DNA from: Owenia fusiformis
Lineage: Eukaryota > Annelida > Polychaeta > Sabellida > Oweniidae
Direction: 5' to 3'
Length of the DNA: 64,000 bases
NCBI GenBank assembly: GCA_903813345.2
Contig: CAIIXF020000011.1
Location: forward strand, 25,352,166-25,416,165
In this document: in pieces, positions 24,601 to 39,600 of the stretch
Position numbering within the stretch: position 1 is the first letter of the stretch
Layout: every line of letters starts with the position of its first letter
The notes under the pieces: generated by a model
Database searches by the model: none
Told to the model about the DNA's origin: nothing
The model's input: the letters and a program-made list of their open reading frames with translations, nothing else
Position numbers and translations under genes: made by a program

Positions 24601-27600
24601 TCGATTTTAGTTAGAGTTAATATAATCCATTTAAATCATATATTGAGCTCAGTCAGGTCATATTATCCTTCACCAATTTAATGTGCAATGAAGTGTGAAT
24701 CTGACATCACATGCTTCATTGAAGTATGATCTATATTGACTCCATTTGACCTTGGTGGGTCATGATAATTACACATTGACTATCATGTCTTATTAATCAT
24801 GCACCAATTTAATTTCCAATGAAGCATAAATCTGACAACACATCCTTTGTCAGTATGTGAATTGACTTCATGTGACCTCAGCAGGTCATGATAATTACAG
24901 AAAATAGAGAGCAAAAGTCTATCTGAGGGAAGTAATCTTTTTGCTCCTGTAAAGAATATTGTACTTTCACACAAACTGTTGATTGAGACCAAAAATCCTT
25001 TGGGAAATGTGTAGGCACAATATCATGTCATATGAGCCAATAGTCAAAAGCCGCAACTGGAAGATCACTAATAATACAGATCATAGACAAGCATGACCTT
25101 GTGAGGACATATGTGCACTTTTTTACTTACAACAACATGTAGATCCAGGATTTTTTCTCAACATTTTTCACTCCCAACTAGATCCAGGTCTTGACCTTTT
25201 TTCTGACAAACAATCAGAAAACAAGCCTAATAACCCCTATATGCAAATCTCCAAACCTTCGAATATCACTTAAAACGTAAAAAGTGATATTAGATGGTTT
25301 CAAAAGTGATATTCAGTTGTTTCGATTTTTTCAAACGTTTTTTTCATGAATTTTGCAAAATGATTTTTTCAAAATTTTTATATTTTCGATTTTTTATCTG
25401 ATTGTTCAATGTTCGCTAGGTAATAATTTCTCATGGGATAAACAGACAATCCTATGGTTTTGAAAAATATCAATTTTGCCATATAAAAAAACGAAATTTT
25501 TTCAAAACCATTTGATATTTCTATATAATTCTACAGGAGATACCAAATCGACAAATCCTTGAAAAGGCCACTGAAAATCAGGTCAGACATCAATATTAAA
25601 CTACATTAGAAATATAGAATTATATAAATGTTCACAAGATATATGAGAATAATGTTGAAACATGTTTGAATTGTTTTATTGTTAAGCTTTTTCTGTGTTT
25701 TACTAATTAATTGTATGTGTTACTGGTGTCTACTACATCAACATGTATAATACATATACTTAAAAGCAGAATCAGGCCTATAGGAGGTTATGAAATTGCA
25801 AACAACATGTACAATTGACCTACCAATCTATTCCTTACAATCTCGAATACAAAATGTCCCAAAAGATTTGCGATATGTTATAAATTGGTGAAATTATTAA
25901 GGATTCAAAGTGCAAATATGGGAGGAAAATGTTTAAATTCTCCCAAATTATAAAAAATGGTAACCATGATTATTTACATATACGAGGGGTGATCCAAAAG
26001 TCTTGGACGCCCTGCTCTAATTTTGTTGGTTTTTGATAAAATTACTTCAAACTTCCCAATAATAAAGACCAACAACTTAACTACTTTGTGTATTAATTTC
26101 ATGGAGAAATGATATATTTTATGTTGTTTTCTAGATAGTTTTTAATAGAGGGACCCTGCCACCCGGAACGGTATTCACATATGGCAACTTTCAGCCTTAA
26201 ATGTTGCCGCCATTTGACTTGTTTCGCAAGTCCTGACCACTATATTTCTTTGAATTTTGAATGTTAAACCATGTTAGTTTACTTCCTTTGTTACTAGGCC
26301 ACCAATTAATTATGTTTTAATTATAATGTCACATATGACGATGGCAATATATGTCAAATTCAAAGAAAATGACATCAGACAAGCAACCCTCATTCTGGTA
26401 TCATTTGTGCTCCAAGATGGCTGCTGAAATGCAGAACATGAAAAAATCAAAGTGGAACAAAGAATACTACAAACATATTCTTACTATTATTGACCTTGAG
26501 CAGCTACCATATGCACGATGCAGTCTAGATATGGCTCCGTGTGATTTTCTTCCTTTTCTCCAAGTTGAAAAGGAGGGTTGAAAGAAAACGTTGAAAGAAA
26601 ACGTTTTTATTCATTGGATAAGGTTTAGAGTGGCACTCCAGCAGCATTGGTATCACATAAGCAATGGCAGTTTCATGAATGTCTTACATTCATTGGTAAA
26701 GCAGTACGAAAATTGTGTTCAAATTCGTTTAAAATATTAGAAAAGTAGGTCTTAATATGTGAAGATGATGATGGCAGATGACAATCAGATTGAAAATCGG
26801 AAAATCTCTTATATCATGACTGGTATTAGGCTGTGCACCTGCACCTGCACTGGTATTTGCCATATTAACAGTTGTGACGTGATTTGCTATATTTAAATAC
26901 CGTTCCGGGTGGCAGGGACCCGGTATTTAAAAATATTTAGAAAAGTAGCTAAAATATATCATTTTCTGGTGAAACTTATACACAAAGTTGTTCAGATGTT
27001 GATCTTTATTATCTGGAAGTTTCATGTAATTATATTAGAAAATAGCAAAGTTAGAGCGAGGCGTCCAAGACTTTTGGATCACCCCTCGTACAGTATTGTA
27101 AAACTCTTTAGTTTCCTGAAATAAAGTATGCAATTTGTTTTTTTTAGAAAATAGACCTAACAAGGAATGATATGAGGTAGAAATATTTTGAATTAGAAAC
27201 AATTTTTATTTAGCTTGCCCTCTAGATCCGATTCTCTGTTTAAGTATACGTGTACATGTATTCTTTCAGTATTTATGCATTTATATACATAACTTCAAAC
27301 TAAGATTATTGCCTAAGCTTATCGAAGCTTTGTACCCACATTTATAATAAATATACGCAAATCATACATGCTCACACATAATATTAATATGCAGGTTTCT
27401 CAGTTTACTTGTATTGTTCACTAAGTGTTTTGATATATTAAAAATTCATATTCGAGATGTTGACTTTTTTTCTTAGTTATATGGACAAATGAAAGCAGGT
27501 GTTAAATGATAGCCTGATTGATTACATATATTGATGTATTGGACGATTATCATCCAATTATTAATTAGGCCATACCAATTAAATGTCTGTTTCGTTGTAC

Positions 27601-30600
27601 CTACCAGTTCATCAGAAAACTCCCTGGTCAAACCATTTTCTTTCATTTTTGTTTATGATTTTAGGACTTTGAGGGTGTTTCTTTCATTTTGACATGATGA
27701 ATATTTGCAAAGAATAATAAACAGTATTAGGAACATGTAGGTCCTTTTTCAAAAACAGTTCCAACTAAACTGACAATTAATCTTTAGCGGCCTTGTTTTG
27801 TAATAGATATGTACTTCATACCTTCTGTATGTAAGTATATGTCAAACAGGTGCATTTACTTGTAGATCCTGGGTGAAATAAGGCGTAATATTTATGCCAT
27901 GTTAGTAATAGAAAAGAGGGTGGAATTAGGGGCTTTTAAATTCTATTTTACCAAATTATTTATAAGATGTAAAAAGAAGACAAAATAAGTGAACTGTAGA
28001 TCCACAGTTCTATTAGATTTATTTGTAAGTAGAAATGAAAGTCTATGATTTTTTGAAAGCTGGCATCAATTCTCCGGACCCCCTTGTTTACTTCACCTTT
28101 TTATGGAGATGAGTTGTATGGTAAGGTGATCACAAATACTTGGAGCATGATTTGTTGAACTACCGTAATGGTGACGAAATAAAGTTTCTAACAATTAATG
28201 AAATTTAGACATTCTAAAGCTCAAAATTGTATAGAGAAGTGGGTCGCAAGTTCAAGTGTAGAATAAACAAAACTGGTTACCAGAGTGACCTGGCTGAGAT
28301 CACATTACCAAGGTAACAGGAAGTTGTTTACAAGGAAACAAGGAAGTCCTTATTCTTGAGAAAATGAAAATTAGATGCAGTTGTTTTGTGGCAGTATGTT
28401 ACGATTATCTGTCAGAGTTTTGTTCCGAGTTTCATGTCCCTGTTTCAAATAGCCTTTCTTTTCTATTGGATGCCAAGAGGGCTTGACAGATTTTTTGCTT
28501 TCTGTTGTGCAGAGACAATATGAAACAAATAAGTAACCATGACAACTCTGTTGTGACATCATCGCCTGAAACTTTTATTTTGTTCTAGGTCCATATCAAC
28601 ACTGGCCATGATGTATCATCTCCATCAGCTACAACAAAAGATGTTGATTTCTTCAAAGAGCATGCATCTGCTGCTTTATTTACACCACAATCTGATAGTA
28701 CAGCACCTCCAGTTAACAATGGATCTGTTGCTAGTAACAATGGAACGGTTGCTCAACCTATACAAAATGGCAACCTGAAAAAGGAGGAAAATGGAGGTAG
28801 ATATTAATGCACAATGTTTAAGTTGTTTCATGTACAAATTGATTTCCTAATCCCCATTTTAAACAACTATTTTCTGAATATATTGACTTACTATATGTTA
28901 TTTTCCTGTAAGTAAACATTGGTTAAATTACTTCAGAATACGAGGGAGTACAATGTAGATTTCCTATATAAATTTTGCGAAGCTAAGGTTGCCGTAAAAG
29001 TGTAACTGAGGCTTAACCTATATACTAATTTATCAATACCATAAAATTATGTACAACTATGGGATTCTTAAAAACCTATTTAAACAGTAATTAGGTACAG
29101 ATCATTTCTTCTAGTAAAACCTGTCTAATCTCAATACCAGTGGGACCAGCCAAGTGTTCAAAAAAGCAGGTGCTCACATATCAAGGCTTCTTTTGACAAG
29201 ATACTCATTTGGAGACAGAGGGAAAATGTTCATATTGAGCGATGTTCCACTATTAGTTCCACTTACACAAGTTTGACTGTATTGTATAATATGCTATAAT
29301 GTTGCAGTGAATGGTCAAGGACCATGTGTAGAGGCTGCATTGAGCACATCTCCCACTGAAGCTGTAGCTAAAGCTGAGCCAAGGAAGTCTACTATTGGAG
29401 CAAGAAAACCAGCAGCTGTGAAGAAATCAGGGGTTAGTAGAATGAAATAGTGTACAGTGGAGCTTTAATTCATTGGGACTGGGATTTGCTACCATTTTCT
29501 TGATAATTTGGGTTTTTGCTTGATTTTGGAACACACTGAAATCTTTTTAAGTACATGTGTAAGACAAGTCAAAGTTTTTATATAGAGAAAAGGGACTACA
29601 TCATAATTAAATTTACTTCTCTCTTTCCACAATTCTTGATTTGGACACCATCTATCTTTAACTCTATACTTGATAATAAGGAAAATTTAACATGTGGAAA
29701 TAGATGAGCTTATAACCTGATTAAATAACTAAGAATGCTTTGTCTTTCATGAATTCTCTTTTTGTTAACTATATATCTTTTTTCATAGCTTGGAGGCAAA
29801 AAATCAAAGTTTGGTGCCCAAAAGGTGAAAACGAACTTTGATCAGCTTGAAAGTGAGGCTCAGATGCGAGATCAAGCAAAAGAGGATGCCACAAAAGAAC
29901 AGATAGCTCGCGAGAAGCTATCAGAGGAAGAACAGATTAAGAGCATGTGAGTAGTTTAAGGATTTACAATTATATAATACAATTACACTAATCCTTGTGT
30001 ATTTCAGAACGATTTACCATATTATTTTTTGAGATGTAAAAATTCTGATTGAAAAGTGTTTTACCAAAAACCAACCTAAATTACTGTAATACCAAATCAT
30101 TCTCAAAATATTTGAACATCAATATTTATACAATATTAATACACTTTATATATGAGATAAATGCAAGACTTGAGGGAAATAGAGATATAAGTTATTAACA
30201 AAGTTGAATGATGGTAATGTGTATACATGTGCAATAACAAAATATATGAAAAAGCAGATTCAGACATAGATTTATTTTTTGTCTCCTCAACTAGCATTGA
30301 AAGTCTCCAACTTTTTGCAATAGCATTTGGCATCTGTAACAAATGGCAGGTTGTTACATTTTGCATGTTAATGCCTTGTTTCTTGTTGCCAGGGCCTCTA
30401 TGAAACTCGCTTACCAAGATATGTCTCAAGAAAAGAAAAAAGCTGAAGATAAAATTCGCCTTACTGACCCAAAGAAAGCTGCTCAGTTAGAAAGATTAGG
30501 AATGGGATTTGCAGGTGGAAAGTGAGTGTCTCTTTCTTGTCATGACAATTGCGTTATGTTTCTTGTCACAGAGGTTATAACCTGGGAATCAGAATCACAT

Positions 30601-33600
30601 ACTTAGGGGCAGCACTTCGCAACACCAAATAAATTGTGAAAAACTGTGTTCAAAGAATATAAGGCACGGTTCATTATTAAATACTTTTTGATAATTTTTT
30701 GTTTTGATTCCACAATTTTGAAAGAATAATCATAAGTTTTTAAAATTAGTTTTTACTATTGAGTGATTTAAATGCGTCATAGGGCATTATTAGTAACATT
30801 TCAATACACACTGATAGTAATATAATACACTGTATGCTAACATCTTTCCCATAAAAGAGTTGACATAACTCATCCCAATTCTTTTTTAAAGGGGAGTAAG
30901 CCATTCTGCAATCACAGATATGCAGACCATAGACCAAGAAAAACCAAGTTCTGGCAGGGAACGTTCAGGATTTGATAGATACTCCTCCAATAAAAGCCGC
31001 GACTTTTTTGATGACGAATTTGAGTTTGTTAGTGGTAGTGGATTTAATAGTGGCCCACCAAAGTGAGTTGATTAATTATTATTTAGCCTACAATTTTGTT
31101 ATATGCAAGGGAAACATGCAACATGGCATTGGAAATTAGAATTTTATTATGGAAACAGTTTCAAATTTTCTCAAAAACAACAGGCGGTTCTGGTAAAAAT
31201 GAGATTTAGAAGTAGACATAACATAATAAGATCCTCTTTAGAAATAAAGGAATAAATGTATCAAGTGCATAATTTTTTTTTTTAACTTTTTAATAATATT
31301 ATTACATTATTTGTTAACATGGAAATACATCATAAGCTAGGGATAATAGAGGGATTTCGCACAACGGGTTACTCGTGTAGACAAAATGTATCCACACATC
31401 TCGTTTTAATTTAATTGCTAAACACAAATCTGGATCATTTTGCTAAAAACGTTTTGCGAAACCTCTCTATTAATAAATTGTTCCGTCTTATCCCTAGATA
31501 TGACAGTCCATTTGGCAAAGATAAGGGCGCTGACCGTGACGACAGATTTGGAGGGGGATTCTCTAGTAGTAAATGGGACAGTGCAGATAGATTTGAGAAA
31601 AGACAAAATAGTTCTGAAGATATGCCCCATAAAGAGAAAGATGACTATAGGTAAGCCAGCTCCAAACCATGCAGTATCACTTGTCATGTTCTTTTTTCAA
31701 CTCACTTTAAAATCTTCATTTATGTTAACATAATCACAGTCATCTTGTTTCATGTCATTTTCATAACATTGTTATTTGATGCAAATATTGAGAGTAATGT
31801 TGATGATTTCTTGACTAAACTTCAGACCTTTTTATGAAGTATCCCTAAACATGGCCCAATGGCCCACTTTTCTCTGGACAATATCTTTCTCTTGATGTTT
31901 TCTTTGGATTATATTCCGACAGACATTCAATTGTGATTTTATGTACCATAAGACATGATTCATGTTAGAATATTTTTTGATCAATGAGCATAAGTGTTAA
32001 CTCTTTTAGTGAAACATTTTAAAAAGATTTGGAAAAGCTTGACATTTGTGATATTGTTAAAGTTAAATGTGTTAAATAATAGTCTTTGCAAGGTTGTTGT
32101 TCTTTCTCAGCTATTGTTTGAATTTCATGATAGTTTATTTTTTATATTATGTCACCAACAGAAGTAGTGACATATTGTACTAGTCTCCAAACAGATTGGA
32201 TAGTTAGTGTTCGAAGTCTGTAACAAAGGTGGTGACATTTTGCATGTTACCAGAAGTGGTGACATATTGTTATTGTCTCAACTTTTTTGTGGCAGTGATT
32301 GGTGTTCGGCGTTCTGTGGTTGGTGTTTGGTGTCTGTAACAAATGGCAGGTTGTGACATTTTGCATGTTAATGCCTTTTATTTTTGTTAATGTAGCATGA
32401 GACTGTTTAAATATTAAACTGCATAATAGATAAATGTTCATCATATTCACTCTATAGTATTCTGCAAAGTCTCTCTCTTGAGTTATCACATTGCTGTTCT
32501 GGATATTGATCTCAGGCTTTTATTACTTATTTATTTCTATTTATTTTAATATGGAAACAGCGAAACTAGCGTATGATTTTGATCAAAACAACCAGTGCCA
32601 GTGCTAATGAAGCCATTGTTGATGATATCTAGCAGTACACTATAGACTGTATGCATAATGAATATTGTGGCATGTTATTGTCATCCCACTCGAAACTTTC
32701 TGTACATATTTATGTTATTGAACTAATCGTTTCTTTGCACATCATTTATGTTTTGAAATGTATGGTTGACCTGGATATTTCTGATGCCTGGTTGCTATGC
32801 TGTGTTATGTTTTGTTGTATTGTTGCTAGGTCTAAAGGTCTCTCAATGGATAGATCATCAGGGGCAGGGGACAGGTACTCATTTAATTAACATCTCTTAC
32901 TGACCATTTCAATATATCAAAATGCCTCCACTTCTCTATTTTCCCACATCCATCAATTCAAAATGATTTTCCCTGTAGACTTTCTGGTATTCTTTGAACT
33001 ATCATTAAGTTTGCTTATTTTTTCCTCTATCAGAAAACATACTTCACATTTTTGTGTACTGTCTCATTATTAACAAACCTAAAATTCGAAATCACTTCAG
33101 TCATGGACTACCTTAATCTTTGGTGAATATAGAGTGGCACATATTGATAGATTGACATCGCCTCTCGCAGCAATTAAGGTGACTAGAGTGGGATGATATT
33201 AGACTTGATATTGCGCAAATTCAGTGTGCAAGCCTCCAATGTAAAAGGCCTAGCTTAATTTGGTTAAATAACTCATTCTACTCTGCCTACATAAACAAGC
33301 TTGTACTAATCGCTCACTAGTCTAAGTGCTGTTGACCTTTTAGCTCATTCACATGCCCTTGGCCCTCGTCGTATGTGCTGTTATCTGTTCATTCACTTCT
33401 ATAATTCTTAAGAATAACTGTGTTAAATGAAGTAGAGTCTTTTTCTCCTGTAGTCATGAATCTCCCAAAACCTGTCAAGAAGTTTATGTTCACACTGTTA
33501 CAAATTCTCCACTCCTTAGTTAGTGCAAACTCTAGTCTAGTAGCTAAGTGTGCTCATTCAGCTAACAAGTGTGCTCATTCATCAATAAAATGTGCAAATC

Positions 33601-36600
33601 TCTTCATCAAGTGTGCTCATCTTTTCTTTCTTTAGTGTGCCTAGTCAACTTAGATTTGTGCTTATTTTCCTATACTTTGCTCCATTCATTATGTAAGTGT
33701 GCTCATCTTTCTAAGTATGTATGTCCAACCATTTAACAAGTGTGCTCTTCCACTCAAGTGTGCTCATCATTGACACTAATGTGCTTGTCCAAAGTGCATG
33801 TTAACCATTGATTTGTTTTGCAAGTTTGATGTTTAAAAATGTTTAAAAAGCTTGCTTGCTTTAAAAACATTTTACCGTCTAAACGTTCTGTAATATTTAG
33901 TTAGTTGATTTATTGTTGTATAATATTCTTTTTCCTGCCAGCGAGGATACTGATGACATCATTGATGACGCAAATAATGATGACGATGAAAGGTATTCAA
34001 ATAATAACAGACCTAATATGGCACCCTATTGTACCCCTTACTAAATTGATTGGGTACCCTAGAAGCAGTAGTTAACCCAACAGTGCTTTATGATACAATG
34101 CGCCTATGCTGTAATCTCTTGGAAATGGCTAATCAATCTTTCTCTTTATAGAAGTTGACTAATTGGTTGAAAGCTTCACAATACAGTACAGTTACTTACT
34201 AATAATTTAGTGATTTCCCCAGCAATCAAGCAACTGCGGGTTGTACCCAGTGGAAAACCTGAAAATTCATTCACATTTGAGATTTGAAAATTGACAGTCA
34301 TGAAAACTATGTTTGACCCATTTTTAAGTGAAAATAAGTAAAGAAAACTGAGTATCTATTTGAGAAAATAAGTTGAGGAAATCACTGATATAATGTATAT
34401 GTACTGTCTAAGCACAAAGTGAAATGGTGGAAGTTAAAAATACGGAATTGATTTCGAAACAAAAATTACAATGTACATAATACTGTTTGGAACAGGCCTA
34501 TATGTAAAAACTCTTCACTTCAGTCATAACTTCAAAATAAGACATAACAATTTCATACTGCTGGAAAATTTTACCTGATTGGTTGATTCTTTAATTCAGC
34601 CTTATGGGTAAAGACATTCTTTGCTTAAGGCAGGTACCAGTAGGTCTACCTTGAAGTCTCACTCATTCGTTTCAAGTTATACAACAGATAGAGCCAACTG
34701 CTACATAGCATCTTCCAAATCTGCAATATGCTGGCCATTGCTAGGTTACTATTGCTATGGACTGCTCTGGTTGATGTCTTTGATTTAGTACAGAAAATAA
34801 TATTTCAACTGATCTGCAGGACTATGGGATTTTGACAATGAACAGAGTGATCATAAAGCAGTGATCTCCCCGGCATTAAAGCAAGTGGGCGCAGCACCCA
34901 CTTGAGATTTTGAAAATAGGCTTGCACCCACCTGATAATCCATTTGCATCCACTTGAAAATGAGAAAATCATAAAAAATTGGCATATTTTGACCAATTTT
35001 GGTCTGGATTGTGAAAATGAAAATTTTGCACCCATTTGAGAAAAAATCCTGTGGAGATCACTATAAAGTAATGTGAAGTATGCAAAATATTTCGATAGTA
35101 TTGAATCTGACTAATTATTACTTCAAATGTTACTACTAAAATTAATAATTTCATTAATGCTGTACATTTTTTATGTAGCATGTAAAAATCTGTTTTGGGA
35201 AAGCACATGATGTTTTGAAAATACCTACAATGTTTGAGAATACACTTGATCACCCTGTATCATTTTTAAAGAATTGGCATAAAAACATACAATTTGCACA
35301 TTGATTTATAATCTGGGTCAATAATTCAATATGTAAAAAATCACCATTAACTTGAAAACATTTGAATTAAAAAAAGTAGAATAAGATATTCATTTATGCA
35401 CTATACTAAAATTAATCAAAGCCAGACAGTTTTCCAATAATTTCTAATTCTATGTGTACATACATGTATATAGATTTTGAAATACAAAAATCTGACTTTT
35501 TAGAGTCACTTTATTTAATTGTCTTGTAATTGTACTGTTCATGCATAGAAATGTTGTTTAAACAATCAGAAGCAATTGTTCAGTTTCATGAGAAAAATAT
35601 AGAAAAGGCAAATATCCCAAGTAAATTGGCTTCCAATGTAGAGACATTTATAATCATCAAGTTGGAAGGGTCAATCATTTCAGAAATGGGACAAGTAATT
35701 TTTTAGTTATTTCTAAGTGTCGGTCATTCCAGAAAGGAATTTAGTTGCATGTACACTAGTATTTCTAAGTGTCAATCATAACAGAATTGGGAGGAGTAAT
35801 TTATTTTTAAATGTTAATCATTTCAGAAGTGGGAGGAGTCGCAAGACCTATGATCCTCCAAGTGAGTCTACAGATGCCCAAAAGAAATTTGGTTCTGCCA
35901 AAGCTATATCCTCAGATGCCTATTTTGGTGACACACAATCAAAGGTGAGTCGATCAATGTCTAACTCATATTCGAAAATACCCTGAAAATTATACTTGAC
36001 TATTAAGAGGCTTTGTTCCAAACCTACTTATCCAATAAGTTAATCACTTTACTCAAGATGCCCCAAGCCACATTTGATCTGGATCAGCCAATATCTTCAG
36101 TAGATAAACTTAAGAGAATGATATAATATGGTAAATGCTCTGTAACAGGCCAACTTGTAATTCACCTTATGTAGTAGGTCTGATATCTTTTTATCAAAAA
36201 AAAGCTATATTATTGAATTAAAATAATTGACTATCATCAGACTTAAGAAACTCCTGTAACTATACAATATTTTTCTACAGTTTGAACGTGAGAGAAATAT
36301 GTCACGTTTTGAGGGGAGCAATTCTATATCAAGCGACGACTATTTCGGAACTGGTGCACCTAGACGTACCAATAATTATGACAATGGGCCTGATCTGGCA
36401 GATATTAAAGATGGCGTAAGGCAGGGAGTGACCAAGGTTGCTGGGAGGCTTTCAAATATAGCTAATGGTGTTATTAATAGTTTACAGGTATGTATATATA
36501 CTTAAATATGGAAAACATATTGTTTACAGTGAGTTAATGTCATAGTCCTTGTATATATTGAATATAAGGGAATAGGGATATTATGTACAATGAATAATTG

Positions 36601-39600
36601 GTATATTATGTACAATGAATGAGTTGAACATTATTTACAATGAATGCATTGTATATTATGTACAATGAATGTAATTGCACATTTTGTACAATGAATAACG
36701 AAAATATTATGTACAATGAATATTTTGGATATTATGCACATCAAATGTTTCAGAAATTATGCTTTAACAGTTATTTTCATTTACAAAGGACTTCATCATT
36801 GAAGAAGATGTATCTTGGTCCCCAAACAAACCTATTAAATATTAAACTGTATGAGTGAGACACTATTATAAGATACATAGTTATATGTACAGTAAAACTT
36901 GTATATATGGACACTTCAGAATGTGAAACTTTTGAGTCCAATTGTTTATGGTACAAAGAAATAAACAGGAGTTACAAATGTGGAATATTGAGACAGATGG
37001 GCTCATTGAATCCCAAAGTGTTCACCATTGACATGTTTTACTGTAGCAGTGTTCACTTTTTACATGTTTTACTGTAGCAGTGTTCACTTTTTACATGTTT
37101 TACTGTAGCAGTGTTCACAGGGGATATCCTAAGAATTTAGAGGGATGTGTTTTATTTTTATCGATGGTTTGAAATAACACCTTTATAAAGATACAGGGTG
37201 AGCCAAAAAAGGTAACCCAAATAGTCAGTAATTCAACATTATTAAATATTAATCATTAAACTATAGGATAAAAATGACATCTCGGGATGATATTGTGATA
37301 TTCCCCATATCAAATCCCTCCTGCAGAATAACTTCTCTTTTTATTTGTTCGATGTTCGACTAAGTTCACAACTGTTATTGAATATTATAGAGAAAATAAT
37401 ACAAGTGAAGTGTTGTATACAAGTAAGTAAGCATACATGTACATGTATGTCTAATGTACAGTCTTGTTCTTTCTATTCATTTATCTATTCAGCTCTTGAT
37501 AACAGTATAATGTGGTATCTTTGCTATATAATGTCAATATCAGTGTTTACGTGCCTCTTATGTGCAGCATAAGGATAACCCAGGCATTTGGAAACTTACT
37601 TTATCTCATCTTAAAAGTGGGTAGTACACTTCCAAAATAACTTTGTGCTGGATTAGTGTTAATCTCCTTGCAGAATCAGCACTGCGTTTGTGCTAAATCA
37701 GCACAAATTGGAGTGCACAATTAGTGTTTATAATTCACTGCAAAATCTGCACAAATAACTTATGTTTATTGGGTGTGTACTTATATTACATTCATTGCAA
37801 TTCAATCATAAATCATATGGAATATTCACAAGATGGGAGAACATCAAAAAAGATGTGTTTTTGGTTTTTCGTGGTGCTTTGTTCCATGCTTTATGTTGCG
37901 GCTTACATGTCTCAAAATATGTCATATCTCATATGACTAATGGGAGATGGGGTATGTTTTTTGAAACCCTTTACCCGAAAATAAAGTTTATATTTTGGGG
38001 CTGTACTTTGTTTCACAATAAACCCATAGAACATATCTATTTACTTCTTCAGGCACAGAGCATGGTCTAACTAACATAAATGGGTCAACTATTCAACATC
38101 TCCATCATATGAGACTATAATTGTGTTAAGCTTTGACTCTTCCTCTTGCTCTACATGCACATCAAGTTAATATTATATGTTTCATGTAATACTTAATTTG
38201 TATCTGGTATATGTCAGCACAGATAGCGCCATCTATCATGAGAATCAAAACAGTTCGAATTCAAAGAATATTCATGTAGTACAAAATGAGAAGTCAGCAT
38301 ATACAGAGAATAATTACTGTGAAAATAGCAGCATATATGTACTAATAATAAAAAAACACAATAATATTCAATCACCAAAACCACGAGGACATTTCGAGTC
38401 CATATATCACAAGACAGCAATTCTCATGTACGAGTTCAGGAGAATAATAGGGAGTTTAAGCTTGCAATCGAATTGAATGTTTTTCACAACCTGAATGGAA
38501 AATATTTTAGCGATGCATTTGTATGTTCAATTGATCATACGTATAGATTGGCATTTTGATTTTATATGCTAGCTTAAACTCCCTATTGATATGTGCGATC
38601 AACTGAAGTAGGAACTATTGGGATAGATGGTGGTGACTGTGATGTATCAGTTTATTAAGTGATATTGAGTTGTCTGCATTTAACATGTGGGTGTCCTCAT
38701 CATTTTGACATTAAAATACATACAGCACTTTATTTTAGGATTAAGTTAGTACTTTAATACTAAAGGAGCATGAAGGTTATCGCAAACAATTTCAGAAGGG
38801 TGTATCTTGGATTATGACTATTTTCTGACAATGAAGACAGGTTTATCTTCTAGATCAATTCATTATCTCAAAGAAAATTATATACAGTAATAGTAAAGTC
38901 AAACAAACTCGGAGATATTTAACTAGCAGTCAACCCATCAACACACTTTTTCAAAGATGTTGACCCCATTTTCACCAGAAATGCAATCATTTTTTACAAT
39001 GTTTAATGCATTACTATTCTCTATTTTGATGTATCAAATAGTTCTTGAAAGAAAATCTTAATTGCTTTAAGATAAGTGTTCCCCATGTTATTTCTCCATT
39101 CAAAAATCTCATGCAATCCATTGGTTTCAGTTCATTTTGGTCATCCAAATTCAGTATCTTTAAAGTCCCTGGAGCAATCAACTTTTCCTTTTAGGAAATC
39201 GAACATGTCTCAAAGCACATTCTAATTATGCATTCAACAATATAATAAAAGGTTGCATTTTTGGTGAAAATTAGGTCAACATTTTTGAAAAAGTATGTTG
39301 ATTGGTCCATTGCTCCTTCAATATCACTTAGGTCTGATTAACTAAATTATCAATATATATACTTTTCTTGAAGATAATGAATAGATCTAAAAGATACACC
39401 CATGTTCATGATCAGAAAATATTCATAATTCAAGTTAGAATCGTTTGAAATTGTTTGCGATAACCTACATGCTCCTTTGGAGTATGTAATAGTTGAATAA
39501 ATATTAAATATTCCTGGAAACTGATTTATTTAAATGAAATAAAAATGGGGGAAATCTGTCCACCCTGGGTGGTCTTATGGGTATGTAATGTTGTGGCATC

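Noticed and set aside
36560-37118. CRISPR-like regular repeats
   Set aside because: Ordinary minisatellites in an intron of a eukaryotic gene; spacers are short and not unique in the CRISPR sense.
37190-37225. TACAGGGTGAGCCAAAAAAG, a mariner-like end
   Set aside because: No matching inverted end was found nearby, so a bounded element cannot be supported.
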